A stretch of DNA of 64,000 nucleotides from DFXE01 sp032054765 (GTDB lineage Bacteria > Bacteroidota > Bacteroidia > Bacteroidales > Tannerellaceae): positions 434,001 to 498,000 of the forward strand of contig DAMBSC010000001.1 of the NCBI GenBank assembly GCA_032054765.1, in the 5' to 3' direction. Shown here one piece after another: positions 51,603-60,090 of this stretch. The notes beneath the pieces were generated by a model. That model saw nothing but the letters and a program-made list of their open reading frames with translations, did not search any database and had not been told where the DNA came from. The translations under genes were made by a program, and so were the position numbers. Positions within the stretch are counted from its first letter, which is position 1; each line of letters begins with the position of its first letter.

Positions 51603-52362
51603 GTTGCGCTTCTTTTATGAAAATTTCAGTATGAGCAATGCGCTCTGTAAGAAATTGAGAATAAACATCCCGTATTTGTTGAGGGGTATCTTTTATATCA
51701 TTCCACAACAACCAGTCATCAGGTATTAATTGAACGATTTCTGCGATCTTATTGGGAGTCAATATTTGTTTAAATTCTGTATCAACCTCTTCCAGTTTGT
51801 CAGCTTTATTCAATACTGCATGATCTTTTATTTGAATAAATGGACTAACTGCATGTTTCTTCCAGTTTATCCAAGAATGATGAAAAAAGAAAGAAGCGCC
51901 GTGGTCAATCATCCACAGTTCTTTATGCCAGATAAGCATATTAGTATTTTTCGTAGATCTGTCCACATTTGTAAGGAGAGCATCCAGCCATACAATCTGT
52001 GAAGCCAGCTTGGACTCTATAACATTGACTATCGGATCGAAAGTTAATGCTCCTGACAGGAAATGCAATCCCATATTCAATCCTCGGCTAGCTTCTAATA
52101 GGTCACGGATTTCTTCGTCACCTTCTGATTTACCAAATGCCTCATCAAGATTAAGGAAAACGATTTCTGGTACGCGAAAACCTAAAAGACGTGCGATTTC
52201 ACCGCCTAATAATTCTGCAATTAGGGCTTTTACTCCATGACCAGCTCCTCGAAATTTTACGACATATTTGAAACCATCATCTGCCTCAGCTAGAGCAGGT
52301 AATGAACCTCCTTCACGTAAAGGCATTATATAGCGAGTCACATTGGCGGTTCGTAATTCCAT
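51580..52362 (-). CDS. HipA-like kinase (HipA_2 family)
   Basis: A 260-residue kinase-like protein. FKYVVKFRGAGHGVKALIAELLGGEIARLLG holds the presumed ATP-binding Lys. VWLDALLTNVDRSTKNTNML resembles the catalytic loop (D and N), and MIDHGASFFF resembles the metal-binding DFG-type motif. It is much shorter than E. coli HipA (440) and lacks the HipB partner. The overlapping DUF3037 gene (23 bases) is the consistent neighbour. Targets are unknown. By analogy HipA proteins phosphorylate aminoacyl-tRNA synthetases; that is not shown here. Confidence 0.8.
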   Translation of the reverse strand: MELRTANVTRYIMPLREGGSLPALAEADDGFKYVVKFRGAGHGVKALIAELLGGEIARLLGFRVPEIVFLNLDEAFGKSEGDEEIRDLLEASRGLNMGLHFLSGALTFDPIVNVIESKLASQIVWLDALLTNVDRSTKNTNMLIWHKELWMIDHGASFFFHHSWINWKKHAVSPFIQIKDHAVLNKADKLEEVDTEFKQILTPNKIAEIVQLIPDDWLLWNDIKDTPQQIRDVYSQFLTERIAHTEIFIKEAQHEKETSV

Positions 52363-52456
52363 TTATATTCTTTTTACAATAATAGTGTAAAGATACTATT
52401 TCCGTCTATTTTTCATATCTTGCAGTGCAAAATAAGGATTAAAAAAGCAGAATTAA

Positions 52457-52549
52457 ATGGAGCAAAGTAATTCAATTCGTCTGGAACTGATCCGTTGTAT
52501 ATCGATTATCATGATAAGGAATGGGGGGAGAGAGGTTAAGGATGATTAA
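52457..52549 (+). other. Short ORF, possible remnant of an acyltransferase-3 gene
   Basis: ATG at 52457 opens 30 codons (MEQSNSIRLELIRCISIIMI...). RLELIRCISIIMI resembles the first membrane helix of acyltransferase-3 family proteins, but nothing continues it. It may be a decayed gene end or chance. It lies in the 225-bp gap before the GH31 gene, with no other feature there except AT-rich sequence. Confidence 0.2.
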
Positions 52550-52587
52550 ACATTGTTTGAGATTGAATAAATAACTATTTATATATC

Positions 52588-54195
52588 ATGAGAAGCAATT
52601 TATTTTTTATCAGTTTATTATTCTTTACTTGTATTACTAGCGTTGTTTTTGCAGATAATAGTCAAGGAGAATATGAATCTAAAGTTATACCTCTTGTCGG
52701 GGAGAAATGGTGGGGCGGAATGGTTGGATTAGGGTCGGCCATGCCTTTTGGGAATAATACTCGCCTTTTTGATCTTGGAAAAGAGAATATGAACAATCAG
52801 AATGTCCCGTTTTTGCTTTCCTCTGCTGGAAGATATATCTGGAGTGATCAGTCTTTTTCTTTTCAAATGCGTGATGGGGAGATTATCTTATTATCAGAAT
52901 ATGAAGAATTATTTCCAGTACAAGCTGGTAAAACATTAAAAGATGCATTTCTCGCAGCTAAAGAAAAGCATTTTTCTCCTAGTGGAAAATTACCTGATCC
53001 GCTTTTCTTCTCTATGCCGCAATATAATACCTGGATTGAATTGATGTATAATCAGAATCAGGAGGACATTTTAACTTATGCCCATAATATCATAAAACAT
53101 AATTTCCCGATAGGAGTATTTATGGTGGATGATAACTGGCAGAAATATTATGGGAATTTTGAATTTAAATCCGATCGTTTTCCTGATGCTAAAGCAATGA
53201 TAAAGAAGTTGCATAACGAAGGCTTTAGAATTATGTTATGGGTATGTCCATTTGTTAGTCCTGATAGCCCTGAATTCAGGGAATTACAAAAGAAGGGTTA
53301 TCTGATTAAACGGAAAGACTCTGGCAGACCTGCGATTATACAATGGTGGAATGGCTATAGCGCTTGCTATGATATGAGTAACCCTGAAGCAGTGGAACAT
53401 TTAAAATCTGTATTGCAACAATTACAACAGGAGTATGGTGTTGATGGATATAAATTTGATGCCGGTGATATTTCGCATTATACTGACCCTACTCTTGAGT
53501 TTTATGACAAAGATGCTACTGCTACAGATATGTGTGAATATTGGGCAAAACTCGGTCTGTCTTTTCCTTTTAATGAATATCGTGCAGGATGGAAAATGGC
53601 TGGTGAAGCCTTGGTTCAGCGACTGGGTGATAAAGATTATTCATGGAATGCCATACGTTTACTTATCCCAGATATGCTTTCTGCCGGTTTATTAGGATAT
53701 GCATACACTTGTCCGGATATGATTGGCGGAGGACAGTTCGGATCTTTTCTTGGAATAGATCAAACAAAATTAGACCAGGAATTGATTGTTAGATCATGTC
53801 AGGTGCATGCAATGATGCCTATGATGCAGTTCTCAGTTGCACCATGGCGAATATTAAATGAAGAAAATCTTGCTATTTGCCGCAAGTATGCTCATTTACA
53901 TGAAGCATTTGGAGAGTATATTCTAAGGCTGGCAGAAGAATCTTCCTTGACGGGAGAGCCTATCGTTCGCCATCTGGAATACGTTTTTCCTCATCAGGGA
54001 TTTGTTGATTGTAAAGATCAATTTATGTTGGGAGATAAGTATTTGGTTGCTCCTATGGTAAATCCAGGAAACACTCGTCAGGTACATTTGCCTAAAGGTC
54101 GTTGGAAAGATGACAGAGGAAAAACTTTTAAGGGGGGAAGGATAATTGAGATTGATGTTCCATTGGATCGTCTTCCCTTTTTTGAGAGAGAATAA
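52588..54195 (+). CDS. GH31-family glycosidase, secreted
   Basis: A 535-residue protein with a signal peptide (LLFFTCITSVVFADN). A (beta/alpha)8 barrel has IGVFMVDDNWQKYYG and FRIMLWVCPFVSP, then VDGYKFDAGD with nucleophile D291. YTCPDMIGGGQFG corresponds to the family HDIGG-like loop. GH31 contains alpha-glucosidases, alpha-xylosidases and alpha-galactosidases. This form, without large extra domains, resembles the alpha-galactosidase-like subgroup, but specificity is uncertain. It is isolated: no SusCD or regulator is adjacent. The 443-bp gap downstream holds array C. Confidence 0.85.
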   Translation: MRSNLFFISLLFFTCITSVVFADNSQGEYESKVIPLVGEKWWGGMVGLGSAMPFGNNTRLFDLGKENMNNQNVPFLLSSAGRYIWSDQSFSFQMRDGEIILLSEYEELFPVQAGKTLKDAFLAAKEKHFSPSGKLPDPLFFSMPQYNTWIELMYNQNQEDILTYAHNIIKHNFPIGVFMVDDNWQKYYGNFEFKSDRFPDAKAMIKKLHNEGFRIMLWVCPFVSPDSPEFRELQKKGYLIKRKDSGRPAIIQWWNGYSACYDMSNPEAVEHLKSVLQQLQQEYGVDGYKFDAGDISHYTDPTLEFYDKDATATDMCEYWAKLGLSFPFNEYRAGWKMAGEALVQRLGDKDYSWNAIRLLIPDMLSAGLLGYAYTCPDMIGGGQFGSFLGIDQTKLDQELIVRSCQVHAMMPMMQFSVAPWRILNEENLAICRKYAHLHEAFGEYILRLAEESSLTGEPIVRHLEYVFPHQGFVDCKDQFMLGDKYLVAPMVNPGNTRQVHLPKGRWKDDRGKTFKGGRIIEIDVPLDRLPFFERE

Positions 54196-54295
54196 AGTTC
54201 TTTATGAAATCGATTGTTCTTTCTAATTAATCAATAGTAGAATTTTAAGATTTTAATCTTTCCTATTTACTGGATAGAATACTCTCATTTATACG

Positions 54296-54377
54296 GCTCA
54301 CAAGGGTGGAACAATCGGCTCACAGGGGTGAGGCGATCGTTTCACAAAGGTGATCCAGTCGCCTCACCCCTGTGAGC
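54296..54377. repeat. Array C: four 16-bp palindromic units at exact 22-bp period
   Basis: Units start at 54296, 54318, 54340 and 54362: GCTCACAAGGGTGGAA, GCTCACAGGGGTGAGG, TTTCACAAAGGTGATC and CCTCACCCCTGTGAGC. The TCAC/GTGA halves flank a 4-nt centre. Linkers are also alike (ATCG-like). The array is GC-richer than the flanks and contains no ORF of note. It lies between the GH31 and mscS genes, about 200 bases upstream of the mscS promoter. Confidence 0.9.
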
Positions 54378-54575
54378 CGATTAAGTAATTGTAAGCAAAA
54401 ACAGAAAAGGGCAGCAACTTTCTGGTATATCTCAGCAAAACTCTAACTAATATGCTACTTAAAAAATATTTTTGCTTTCACCCATCCTTTCACTGTTTTT
54501 TATTTATAATTAGATAATTAGCTGTTGTTGACAGGTGAAGCGTGAAAAAAAACAAACAGTATGAAAGACATTATA
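54378..54575. other. Gap between array C and the mscS promoter
   Basis: AT-rich, no gene seen. It holds short direct copies of TTTCAC (in CTTTCACCCATCCTTTCACTG, around 54475-54497) but no clear larger structure. Confidence 0.35.
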
Positions 54576-54606
54576 TTGCAGATGTTTTCTGTAAATTGTA
54601 GATTTG
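54576..54606 (+). promoter_or_regulatory. Promoter of the MscS-type channel gene
   Basis: TTG at 54576-54578, then 20 bases, then TAGATTTG at 54599-54606. This is an excellent match to TTG-N19/21-TAnnTTTG. Confidence 0.65.
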
Positions 54607-54638
54607 CGTGAGAGAATTTATAAATAAAAACAAGAGCT

Positions 54639-55910
54639 ATGCAGGCGATTAGTATTTGGGTTAATGAATTATTATTAGATATAGGATTAACGAAAGAAAC
54701 AGCAGATTTACTTGATAATTTTATTATTCTTTTTTTCATTTTTATTCTGGCATTTGTAGTTAATTATATTTTAAGGACGTTAGTGCTGGGGGCTTTTACT
54801 CGTCTGGCTAAAAGGACAAAGAATACTTGGGACGACTTGATTGTTGAGAAGAAGATCATTAATAAATTAGTCCATATTGTACCTGCTATCATTATCTATG
54901 CTTTACTTCCTGTAGCTTTCACGAAGACTGAAAATCCGGAGCTGCTTGATTTTCTGGAAAGAATGTGTCAGATATATATGATTGCGGTTATTCTCCGTTT
55001 TATTAATTCTTTACTGAATCTTATTTCAGAGATTTTTTATCGTAAAGCAGAACTGAAAAACAAGCCTTTGAAAGGCTTTATACAAGTCATTCAGATCATT
55101 CTTATTTTTATTGGAGTAATAATAATTATAGGGTTGTTTATCAATCAATCACCAACTAAACTGATAGCAGGTCTGGGTGCTTCTGCAGCTATTTTATCAT
55201 TGGTATTTAAAGATACATTGATGGGATTTGTTGCGGGAATCCAGCTGTCGGCTAATGATATGCTTCGTCCAGGTGATTGGATTACTATGCCTAAGTATGG
55301 GGCAGATGGTGATGTTATAGAAGTGACATTAAATACAGTTAAAGTTCGGAATTTTGATAAAACCATAACTACAATTCCTCCTTTTGCCCTTGTAAATGAT
55401 TCTTTCCAAAACTGGCGGGGAATGACAGAGTCTGGAGGCAGACGGGTCAAACGCTCTGTGTATATTGATATGAACAGTGTAATATTTTGTACTGAAGAAA
55501 TGCTTGAAAAGTTTCGACATATTGCATTGATCAGAGATTATATTGATGGAAAAGAAGATGAGCTAAAAGAATACAATGAAACGCATCATATTGATAATTC
55601 GGTTTTAGTAAATGGTAGACGCCAAACAAATTTGGGAATATTTCGTGCTTACCTTGAACGTTATTTAAAAAATCATCCGGATATTAGTAAGGATCTTACC
55701 TGTATGGTTCGTCATCTGCAACCAACGGACAAAGGAATTCCTATTGAACTTTATTTCTTTACTGCTACTACCAGCTGGATTCCTTATGAAAATATCCAGG
55801 CAGATGTTTTTGACCATATTCTGGCAATTATACCTGAGTTTTATTTAAGTGTATTCCAAAATGTATCGGGAAAGGATCTCAGGAATGCAACGGTTGTAAA
55901 TACTTTATAG
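54639..55910 (+). CDS. MscS-family mechanosensitive channel
   Basis: A 423-residue protein with five or six N-terminal hydrophobic segments (IILFFIFILAFVVNYILRTLV, VIQIILIFIGVIIIIGLFI). The pore helix is glycine/alanine-rich (TKLIAGLGASAAILSLVFKDTLMGFVAGIQLSANDMLRPGDWI). A beta-domain follows (DGDVIEVTLNTVKVRNFDKTITTIPPFALVNDSFQNW), typical of MscS. The long C-terminal domain resembles the YbdG/MscM subtype. It releases solutes under hypo-osmotic shock. A clean promoter precedes it. Confidence 0.93.
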   Translation: MQAISIWVNELLLDIGLTKETADLLDNFIILFFIFILAFVVNYILRTLVLGAFTRLAKRTKNTWDDLIVEKKIINKLVHIVPAIIIYALLPVAFTKTENPELLDFLERMCQIYMIAVILRFINSLLNLISEIFYRKAELKNKPLKGFIQVIQIILIFIGVIIIIGLFINQSPTKLIAGLGASAAILSLVFKDTLMGFVAGIQLSANDMLRPGDWITMPKYGADGDVIEVTLNTVKVRNFDKTITTIPPFALVNDSFQNWRGMTESGGRRVKRSVYIDMNSVIFCTEEMLEKFRHIALIRDYIDGKEDELKEYNETHHIDNSVLVNGRRQTNLGIFRAYLERYLKNHPDISKDLTCMVRHLQPTDKGIPIELYFFTATTSWIPYENIQADVFDHILAIIPEFYLSVFQNVSGKDLRNATVVNTL

Positions 55911-55931
55911 ATATTTTCTATCGGAAAATAT
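55911..55931. promoter_or_regulatory. MarR operator O1 (perfect inverted repeat)
   Basis: ATATTTTC (55911-55918) and GAAAATAT (55924-55931) are reverse complements around TATCG. It lies upstream of the marR promoter and 54 bases before the gene. Confidence 0.65.
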
Positions 55932-55934
55932 TAT

Positions 55935-55949
55935 TATTGGAAAATATTT
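55935..55949. promoter_or_regulatory. MarR operator half-site O2
   Basis: TATTGGAAAATATTT is identical to the right half of operator O3 before the next gene. The left arm is degenerate here. It sits at the -33 region of the marR promoter. Confidence 0.55.
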
Positions 55950-55954
55950 GTTTC

Positions 55955-55962
55955 TATATTTG
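55955..55962 (+). promoter_or_regulatory. -7 promoter box of marR
   Basis: TATATTTG matches TAnnTTTG, 24 bases before the ATG, immediately downstream of the two operator copies. Confidence 0.6.
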
Positions 55963-55985
55963 TCATATTAATTAAAATTTATAAG

Positions 55986-56351
55986 ATGGAATCTATTTGT
56001 GCACTTAAAGATATATACAAAGTACTATTTCGTTTTGAAAAGGATTTTTCAGAAAATAATTCTCTTACAATCAATGAAGCGGTATTACTTTGTGGTTTAA
56101 AAGAGGGTGATTCTAAAACAGCCGGCGAGATATGTGATTATATCGGACTGTCCAATTCTCGTGTATCCAAAGTGATCACTTCTGTAGAGAAGAAAGGGTT
56201 TATTCGTCGTGCTATCAGTAAGACAGATAAACGGCAAATGCTTTTTAAGCTTACATCTAAAGGGAAAGAAAAGATTCTTCAGATGCAAAATACAGACCTG
56301 AATATAAATGAACTTTACGATAAACTTACTGCATGTATAGATAATCCCTGA
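55986..56351 (+). CDS. MarR-family transcriptional regulator
   Basis: A 121-residue winged-helix protein: KTAGEICDYIGLSNSRVSKVI is the DNA-binding helix-turn-helix, and KKGFIRRAISKTDKRQMLFKLTSKGKE is the wing. It is shorter than most MarR (140-150), with reduced dimer helices. Copies of the GAAAATATT inverted repeat precede both this gene and the adjacent reductase gene, so it probably represses both. The inducer may be a reactive sulfur or thiol compound given the neighbour; that is inference. Confidence 0.85.
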   Translation: MESICALKDIYKVLFRFEKDFSENNSLTINEAVLLCGLKEGDSKTAGEICDYIGLSNSRVSKVITSVEKKGFIRRAISKTDKRQMLFKLTSKGKEKILQMQNTDLNINELYDKLTACIDNP

Positions 56352-56362
56352 TTTTTTTATCT

Positions 56363-56387
56363 AAATATTTTCTATTGGAAAATATTT
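56363..56387. promoter_or_regulatory. MarR operator O3 (perfect 10-5-10 inverted repeat)
   Basis: AAATATTTTC (56363-56372) and GAAAATATTT (56378-56387) are perfect reverse complements around TATTG. It lies in the gap before the reductase gene and matches the marR operators. Confidence 0.75.
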
Positions 56388-56407
56388 ATAGTAAAAACAA
56401 AACAAAT

Positions 56408-58843
56408 ATGAAATATTTAATTATAGGAGGAGTAGCCGGTGGTGCTACTGTAGCAGCCCGTCTTAGGAGGTTGGATGAAGAAGCCGAGATCATCCTTTTC
56501 GAAAGAGGTGAATATGTATCGTATGCTAATTGTGGGTTGCCCTATTATATTGGTGATACCATTAATGATCGTAATAAACTGTTTGTGCAAACTGTACAAG
56601 GTTTTATTAATCGTTTTAAAATAGATATACGTACCAGACAAGAAGTAACTTTTATCCATCTCCAAGAAAAGAAAGTAGAGGTTAGGAGGCTATCTACCGG
56701 AGAGAGTTATATAGAAAAATATGATAAGTTGGTTCTCTCACCTGGAGCAGAACCTTTACGTCCTCCAATAAAAGGGATAGATAGTAAAATGATATTTACT
56801 CTTCGTAATGTACCTGATACCGATGCCATAAAAGAATATGTCACAATTAATAAACCTAAACATGCCATTATTGTAGGTGGAGGATTTATTGGATTGGAAA
56901 TGGCAGAGAATCTGCATAATCTAGGTATACAAGTTGCTGTTGTTGAGATGGCTAATCAGGTAATGGCTCCATTGGATTACTCCATGGCAGCGTTTGTACA
57001 TCAACATCTGATAGAAAAGCAAGTAGAACTTATTCTGGAAGACGGAGTGAAAAGTTTTGAAGAAACAGATAAAGGTTTAGATGTTCATCTACAAAGTGGA
57101 AAACGGCTTGAAACGGACATGGTCTTGCTTAGTATCGGTGTCAGACCTGAGATACTATTAGCAAAGCAGGCAGGGTTAATCATTGGTTCATTAGGAGGTA
57201 TTAAGGTAAATGAGTATATGCAGACTTCTGATCCTTCTGTTTATGCGTTGGGGGATGCAGTCGAAGTTACACACCTGGTAACAGGAAAACCAGCGTTAAT
57301 TCCACTTGCTGGTCCAGCAAATAAACAGGGTAGAATAGTTGCCAACAACATAATATTAGGAAATAAAGATACTTATGCCGGTACATTAGGTAATTCCATT
57401 GCTAAAGTGTTTGACCTTACAGTTGCTGCTGCAGGTGCCAATGCTAAGTTATTGAAAAGAGAAAGAATTAATTATTTATCAGCTTATGTGCATTCTGCTT
57501 CTCATGCAGGATATTATCCAGGGGCTGTTTTGTTGACAATTAAAATATTATTTTCACCTGATGACGGACGTCTCTTAGGGGGACAGGTAGTAGGATTTGA
57601 TGGAGTGGATAAACGTATAGAAATGCTAGCTCAGGTGATACAGCGTAAAGGAACTGTGCAAGATTTGGTTGAATTGGAACAGGCCTATGCTCCTCCTTAT
57701 TCTTCGGCTAAGGATCCGGTCAATATGGTTGGTTATGTAGCAGATAATATATTGAAAGGAAAAGTGCATACAATTCATTGGCGTGGAATAACAGAACTGG
57801 AAAAAGATGCAATAATTGTAGATGTACGTACACCGGAAGAATATAATTTAGGAAATATCCCCGGAGCAATAAATATTCCTGTGGATGAGTTGCGGATACG
57901 TTTGACGGAATTACCGAAAGACAGACAGATTATAGTTAATTGTGCTATAGGTCTACGAGGCTATCTGGCATATCGTATCTTAAAACAAAATGGTTATGCA
58001 GATGTAATGAATCTCTCAGGGGGATATAAGATCTGGTATACAGCAACAGCTGATTTAAAGAATACCCGTCCTTTATCTCATACTCCATCGAATGAGTCAG
58101 GAGAGGAGGATCTCTCTGTGAATACTATAAAAATAGATGCTTGCGGTTTACAATGTCCTGGCCCTGTGCTACAACAGAAGAAGCATTATAATGAAATGAG
58201 AGTAGGGGAACGCTTACTAATAACAGCTACTGATCAGGGATTTGCAAGAGATGTTTCATCGTGGTGTAATATGACGGGAGCGAAACTTTTAAACGTGGAA
58301 AATAAATCCGGTGTGATACATGCTACTATTGAAAAGGAGGATAAAAGTCTGGTCTGTAAAGAAATATCCAAAGGAGAAAATAAAACACTGATTGTCTTTA
58401 GTGACGATTTGGATAAAGCATTGGCTTCATTTGTAATTGCCAATGGTGCAGCATCTACAGGAAAAAAAGTAACTATGTTTTTCACCTTCTGGGGATTGAA
58501 CGTTATTAAGAAACAAAGGAAACCGTCTGTAAAGAAAGATATATTTGGCAAGATGTTTGGCTGGATGCTTCCGTCGTATAGTGGTAAACTGAAATTATCT
58601 AAATTGAACATGGGGGGTATGGGAAGTACCATGATGCGGCATATTATGAAAAAGAAACATATAGATAGTCTAGAAAGTCTGATTAATCAAGCCATTGAAA
58701 ATGGTGTAGAAATGATTGCTTGTACCATGAGTATGGATGTAATGGGAGTCAAAGAAGAAGAATTACTAGACCATGTCTCTCTGGGAGGAGTGGCCTCTTA
58801 TCTTGAGAAGGCGGAGGATGCCAATGTGAATCTCTTTATATAA
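56408..58843 (+). CDS. Four-domain fusion: CoA-disulfide reductase, rhodanese, TusA-like, DsrE-like
   Basis: An 811-residue protein starting at ATG 56408; a TTG at 56375 lies within an operator and is rejected. Residues 1 to about 445 are a flavin/NAD(P)H reductase with KYLIIGGVAGGATVAARLRR and redox C42 in ANCGLPYYIGD. About 460-550 is a rhodanese domain with active-site VNCAIGLRGY. About 575-650 is a TusA domain with CGLQCPGPVL. About 665-811 is a DsrE/peroxiredoxin-like domain (KTLIVFSDDLDKALASFVIA, then GKKVTMFFTFWGLNVI). All four are sulfur-relay modules. It probably reduces CoA persulfides or disulfides and passes sulfur on. Regulated by the adjacent MarR. Confidence 0.92.
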   Translation: MKYLIIGGVAGGATVAARLRRLDEEAEIILFERGEYVSYANCGLPYYIGDTINDRNKLFVQTVQGFINRFKIDIRTRQEVTFIHLQEKKVEVRRLSTGESYIEKYDKLVLSPGAEPLRPPIKGIDSKMIFTLRNVPDTDAIKEYVTINKPKHAIIVGGGFIGLEMAENLHNLGIQVAVVEMANQVMAPLDYSMAAFVHQHLIEKQVELILEDGVKSFEETDKGLDVHLQSGKRLETDMVLLSIGVRPEILLAKQAGLIIGSLGGIKVNEYMQTSDPSVYALGDAVEVTHLVTGKPALIPLAGPANKQGRIVANNIILGNKDTYAGTLGNSIAKVFDLTVAAAGANAKLLKRERINYLSAYVHSASHAGYYPGAVLLTIKILFSPDDGRLLGGQVVGFDGVDKRIEMLAQVIQRKGTVQDLVELEQAYAPPYSSAKDPVNMVGYVADNILKGKVHTIHWRGITELEKDAIIVDVRTPEEYNLGNIPGAINIPVDELRIRLTELPKDRQIIVNCAIGLRGYLAYRILKQNGYADVMNLSGGYKIWYTATADLKNTRPLSHTPSNESGEEDLSVNTIKIDACGLQCPGPVLQQKKHYNEMRVGERLLITATDQGFARDVSSWCNMTGAKLLNVENKSGVIHATIEKEDKSLVCKEISKGENKTLIVFSDDLDKALASFVIANGAASTGKKVTMFFTFWGLNVIKKQRKPSVKKDIFGKMFGWMLPSYSGKLKLSKLNMGGMGSTMMRHIMKKKHIDSLESLINQAIENGVEMIACTMSMDVMGVKEEELLDHVSLGGVASYLEKAEDANVNLFI

Positions 58844-58845
58844 AA

Positions 58846-60090
58846 CTATTCAAATCGGATGCTCTTTGCCGGTTCGATTTTTGAAATTAATTGAGCCGGT
58901 GCAAGCATCATTAGCATAGAAGCCAATAATGTGCCGATATTTAACAAAAGGAAAGATTGAATACTTAAGTCTATTGGAACTGCATCCAGGTAATAAGTAC
59001 TCGGGTCGAGTTTTACAATTTGGAAATAAGATTGGATCAGGCATATTCCTACACCTATAATATTACCCCAGATCATGCCCTTTCCGATAAGGAAGAAAGA
59101 AATGTATAGGAATATTTTGCGGATACTCGCATTATTCTCTCCTAACGCTTTTAGTATTCCTATCATGTTGGTACGTTCAAGAATAATAATAAGTAAACCG
59201 GAAATCATAGTAAAACCAGCAACAGCCAACATTAATATAAGGATGACAATTACATTCGTATCCAATATATCGAGCCAGCTAAAAATCATCGGATTTATGT
59301 CCTTAACTGAACGTACATAAAATGCATTTCCCTTTCGGTCATGTTTTTCCGCCATATCAAAGAATAAATCTTCTGCAATAGGCTCAAGATTACTATAATC
59401 GTCAACTATTAGTTCAAGACCGCTTACCTCATCTTTATCCCATCTGTTCAGACGACGAATCTGTTTGATGTCAGCAATAATAAATAATTTATCGTAGTCC
59501 AGAAAACCGGTTTCATAAATTCCTGAAATTGTAAATTTACGTACACTGATATCTTCCTGTACAAAATAAGTCAAAAATGATTCACCAACATTCAGTCCGA
59601 CAATATTCGATAGAGAACGGGATATAATAACATCGTTGGATATCTTCTCCGGATCTATAGTAAATAATTTGCCCTCTTTTAGATTTTTCTGGAAGAAAGA
59701 CCAGTCGAAATGCTCATCAATACCTTTCAGGATAATCCCTTGAAAGTCATTGTCAGTCTTTAATATTCCGGGTTTTGTTGCAAATGTTTCTACATGTTTA
59801 ATACCCGGGTAAACTTGAAGTATTTTTAAGAGTGTATCACTAATCGCAATAGGTGATGTCTCATATGAAGTGTTACTATCAAAGTTGGTTATTTGTATAT
59901 GAGAGCCGAAACCAATTACTTTATTTCTTACTTCTTTTTTAAAACCTACAATAATAGCAACTGAAAGTATCATAACTGCTAATCCCAAAGCTATACCAAC
60001 CATAGCAATACGAACAGCCGGAGGCGTAACTTGACGATCACCCTCTTTACTGAAATGAATTCTTTTTGCTATGAATAACTCGAAATTCAA
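58846..60090 (-). CDS. LolC/LolE-type lipoprotein-release ABC permease (FtsX-like)
   Basis: A 414-residue permease with four membrane segments: one near the start (RIAMVGIALGLAVMILSVAIIVGF) and three at the end, including VILILMLAVAGFTMISGLLIIILERTNMIGILKALGE. A large periplasmic loop (residues about 50-270) lies between. The MacB/FtsX-type core sits around ILKALG. It likely moves lipoproteins from the inner membrane to LolA. The start is TTG, overlapping the stop of the aminotransferase gene as TTGA; no ATG follows until residue 29 or so, which would cut the first helix. The ATPase partner is not adjacent. Confidence 0.86.
   Translation of the reverse strand: MNFELFIAKRIHFSKEGDRQVTPPAVRIAMVGIALGLAVMILSVAIIVGFKKEVRNKVIGFGSHIQITNFDSNTSYETSPIAISDTLLKILQVYPGIKHVETFATKPGILKTDNDFQGIILKGIDEHFDWSFFQKNLKEGKLFTIDPEKISNDVIISRSLSNIVGLNVGESFLTYFVQEDISVRKFTISGIYETGFLDYDKLFIIADIKQIRRLNRWDKDEVSGLELIVDDYSNLEPIAEDLFFDMAEKHDRKGNAFYVRSVKDINPMIFSWLDILDTNVIVILILMLAVAGFTMISGLLIIILERTNMIGILKALGENNASIRKIFLYISFFLIGKGMIWGNIIGVGICLIQSYFQIVKLDPSTYYLDAVPIDLSIQSFLLLNIGTLLASMLMMLAPAQLISKIEPAKSIRFE

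Noticed and set aside
56375..56407. Upstream TTG start that would extend the reductase fusion by 11 residues
   Set aside because: The TTG falls within the perfect MarR operator O3, and the extra residues do not match the family. The ATG at 56408 gives the normal Rossmann start.
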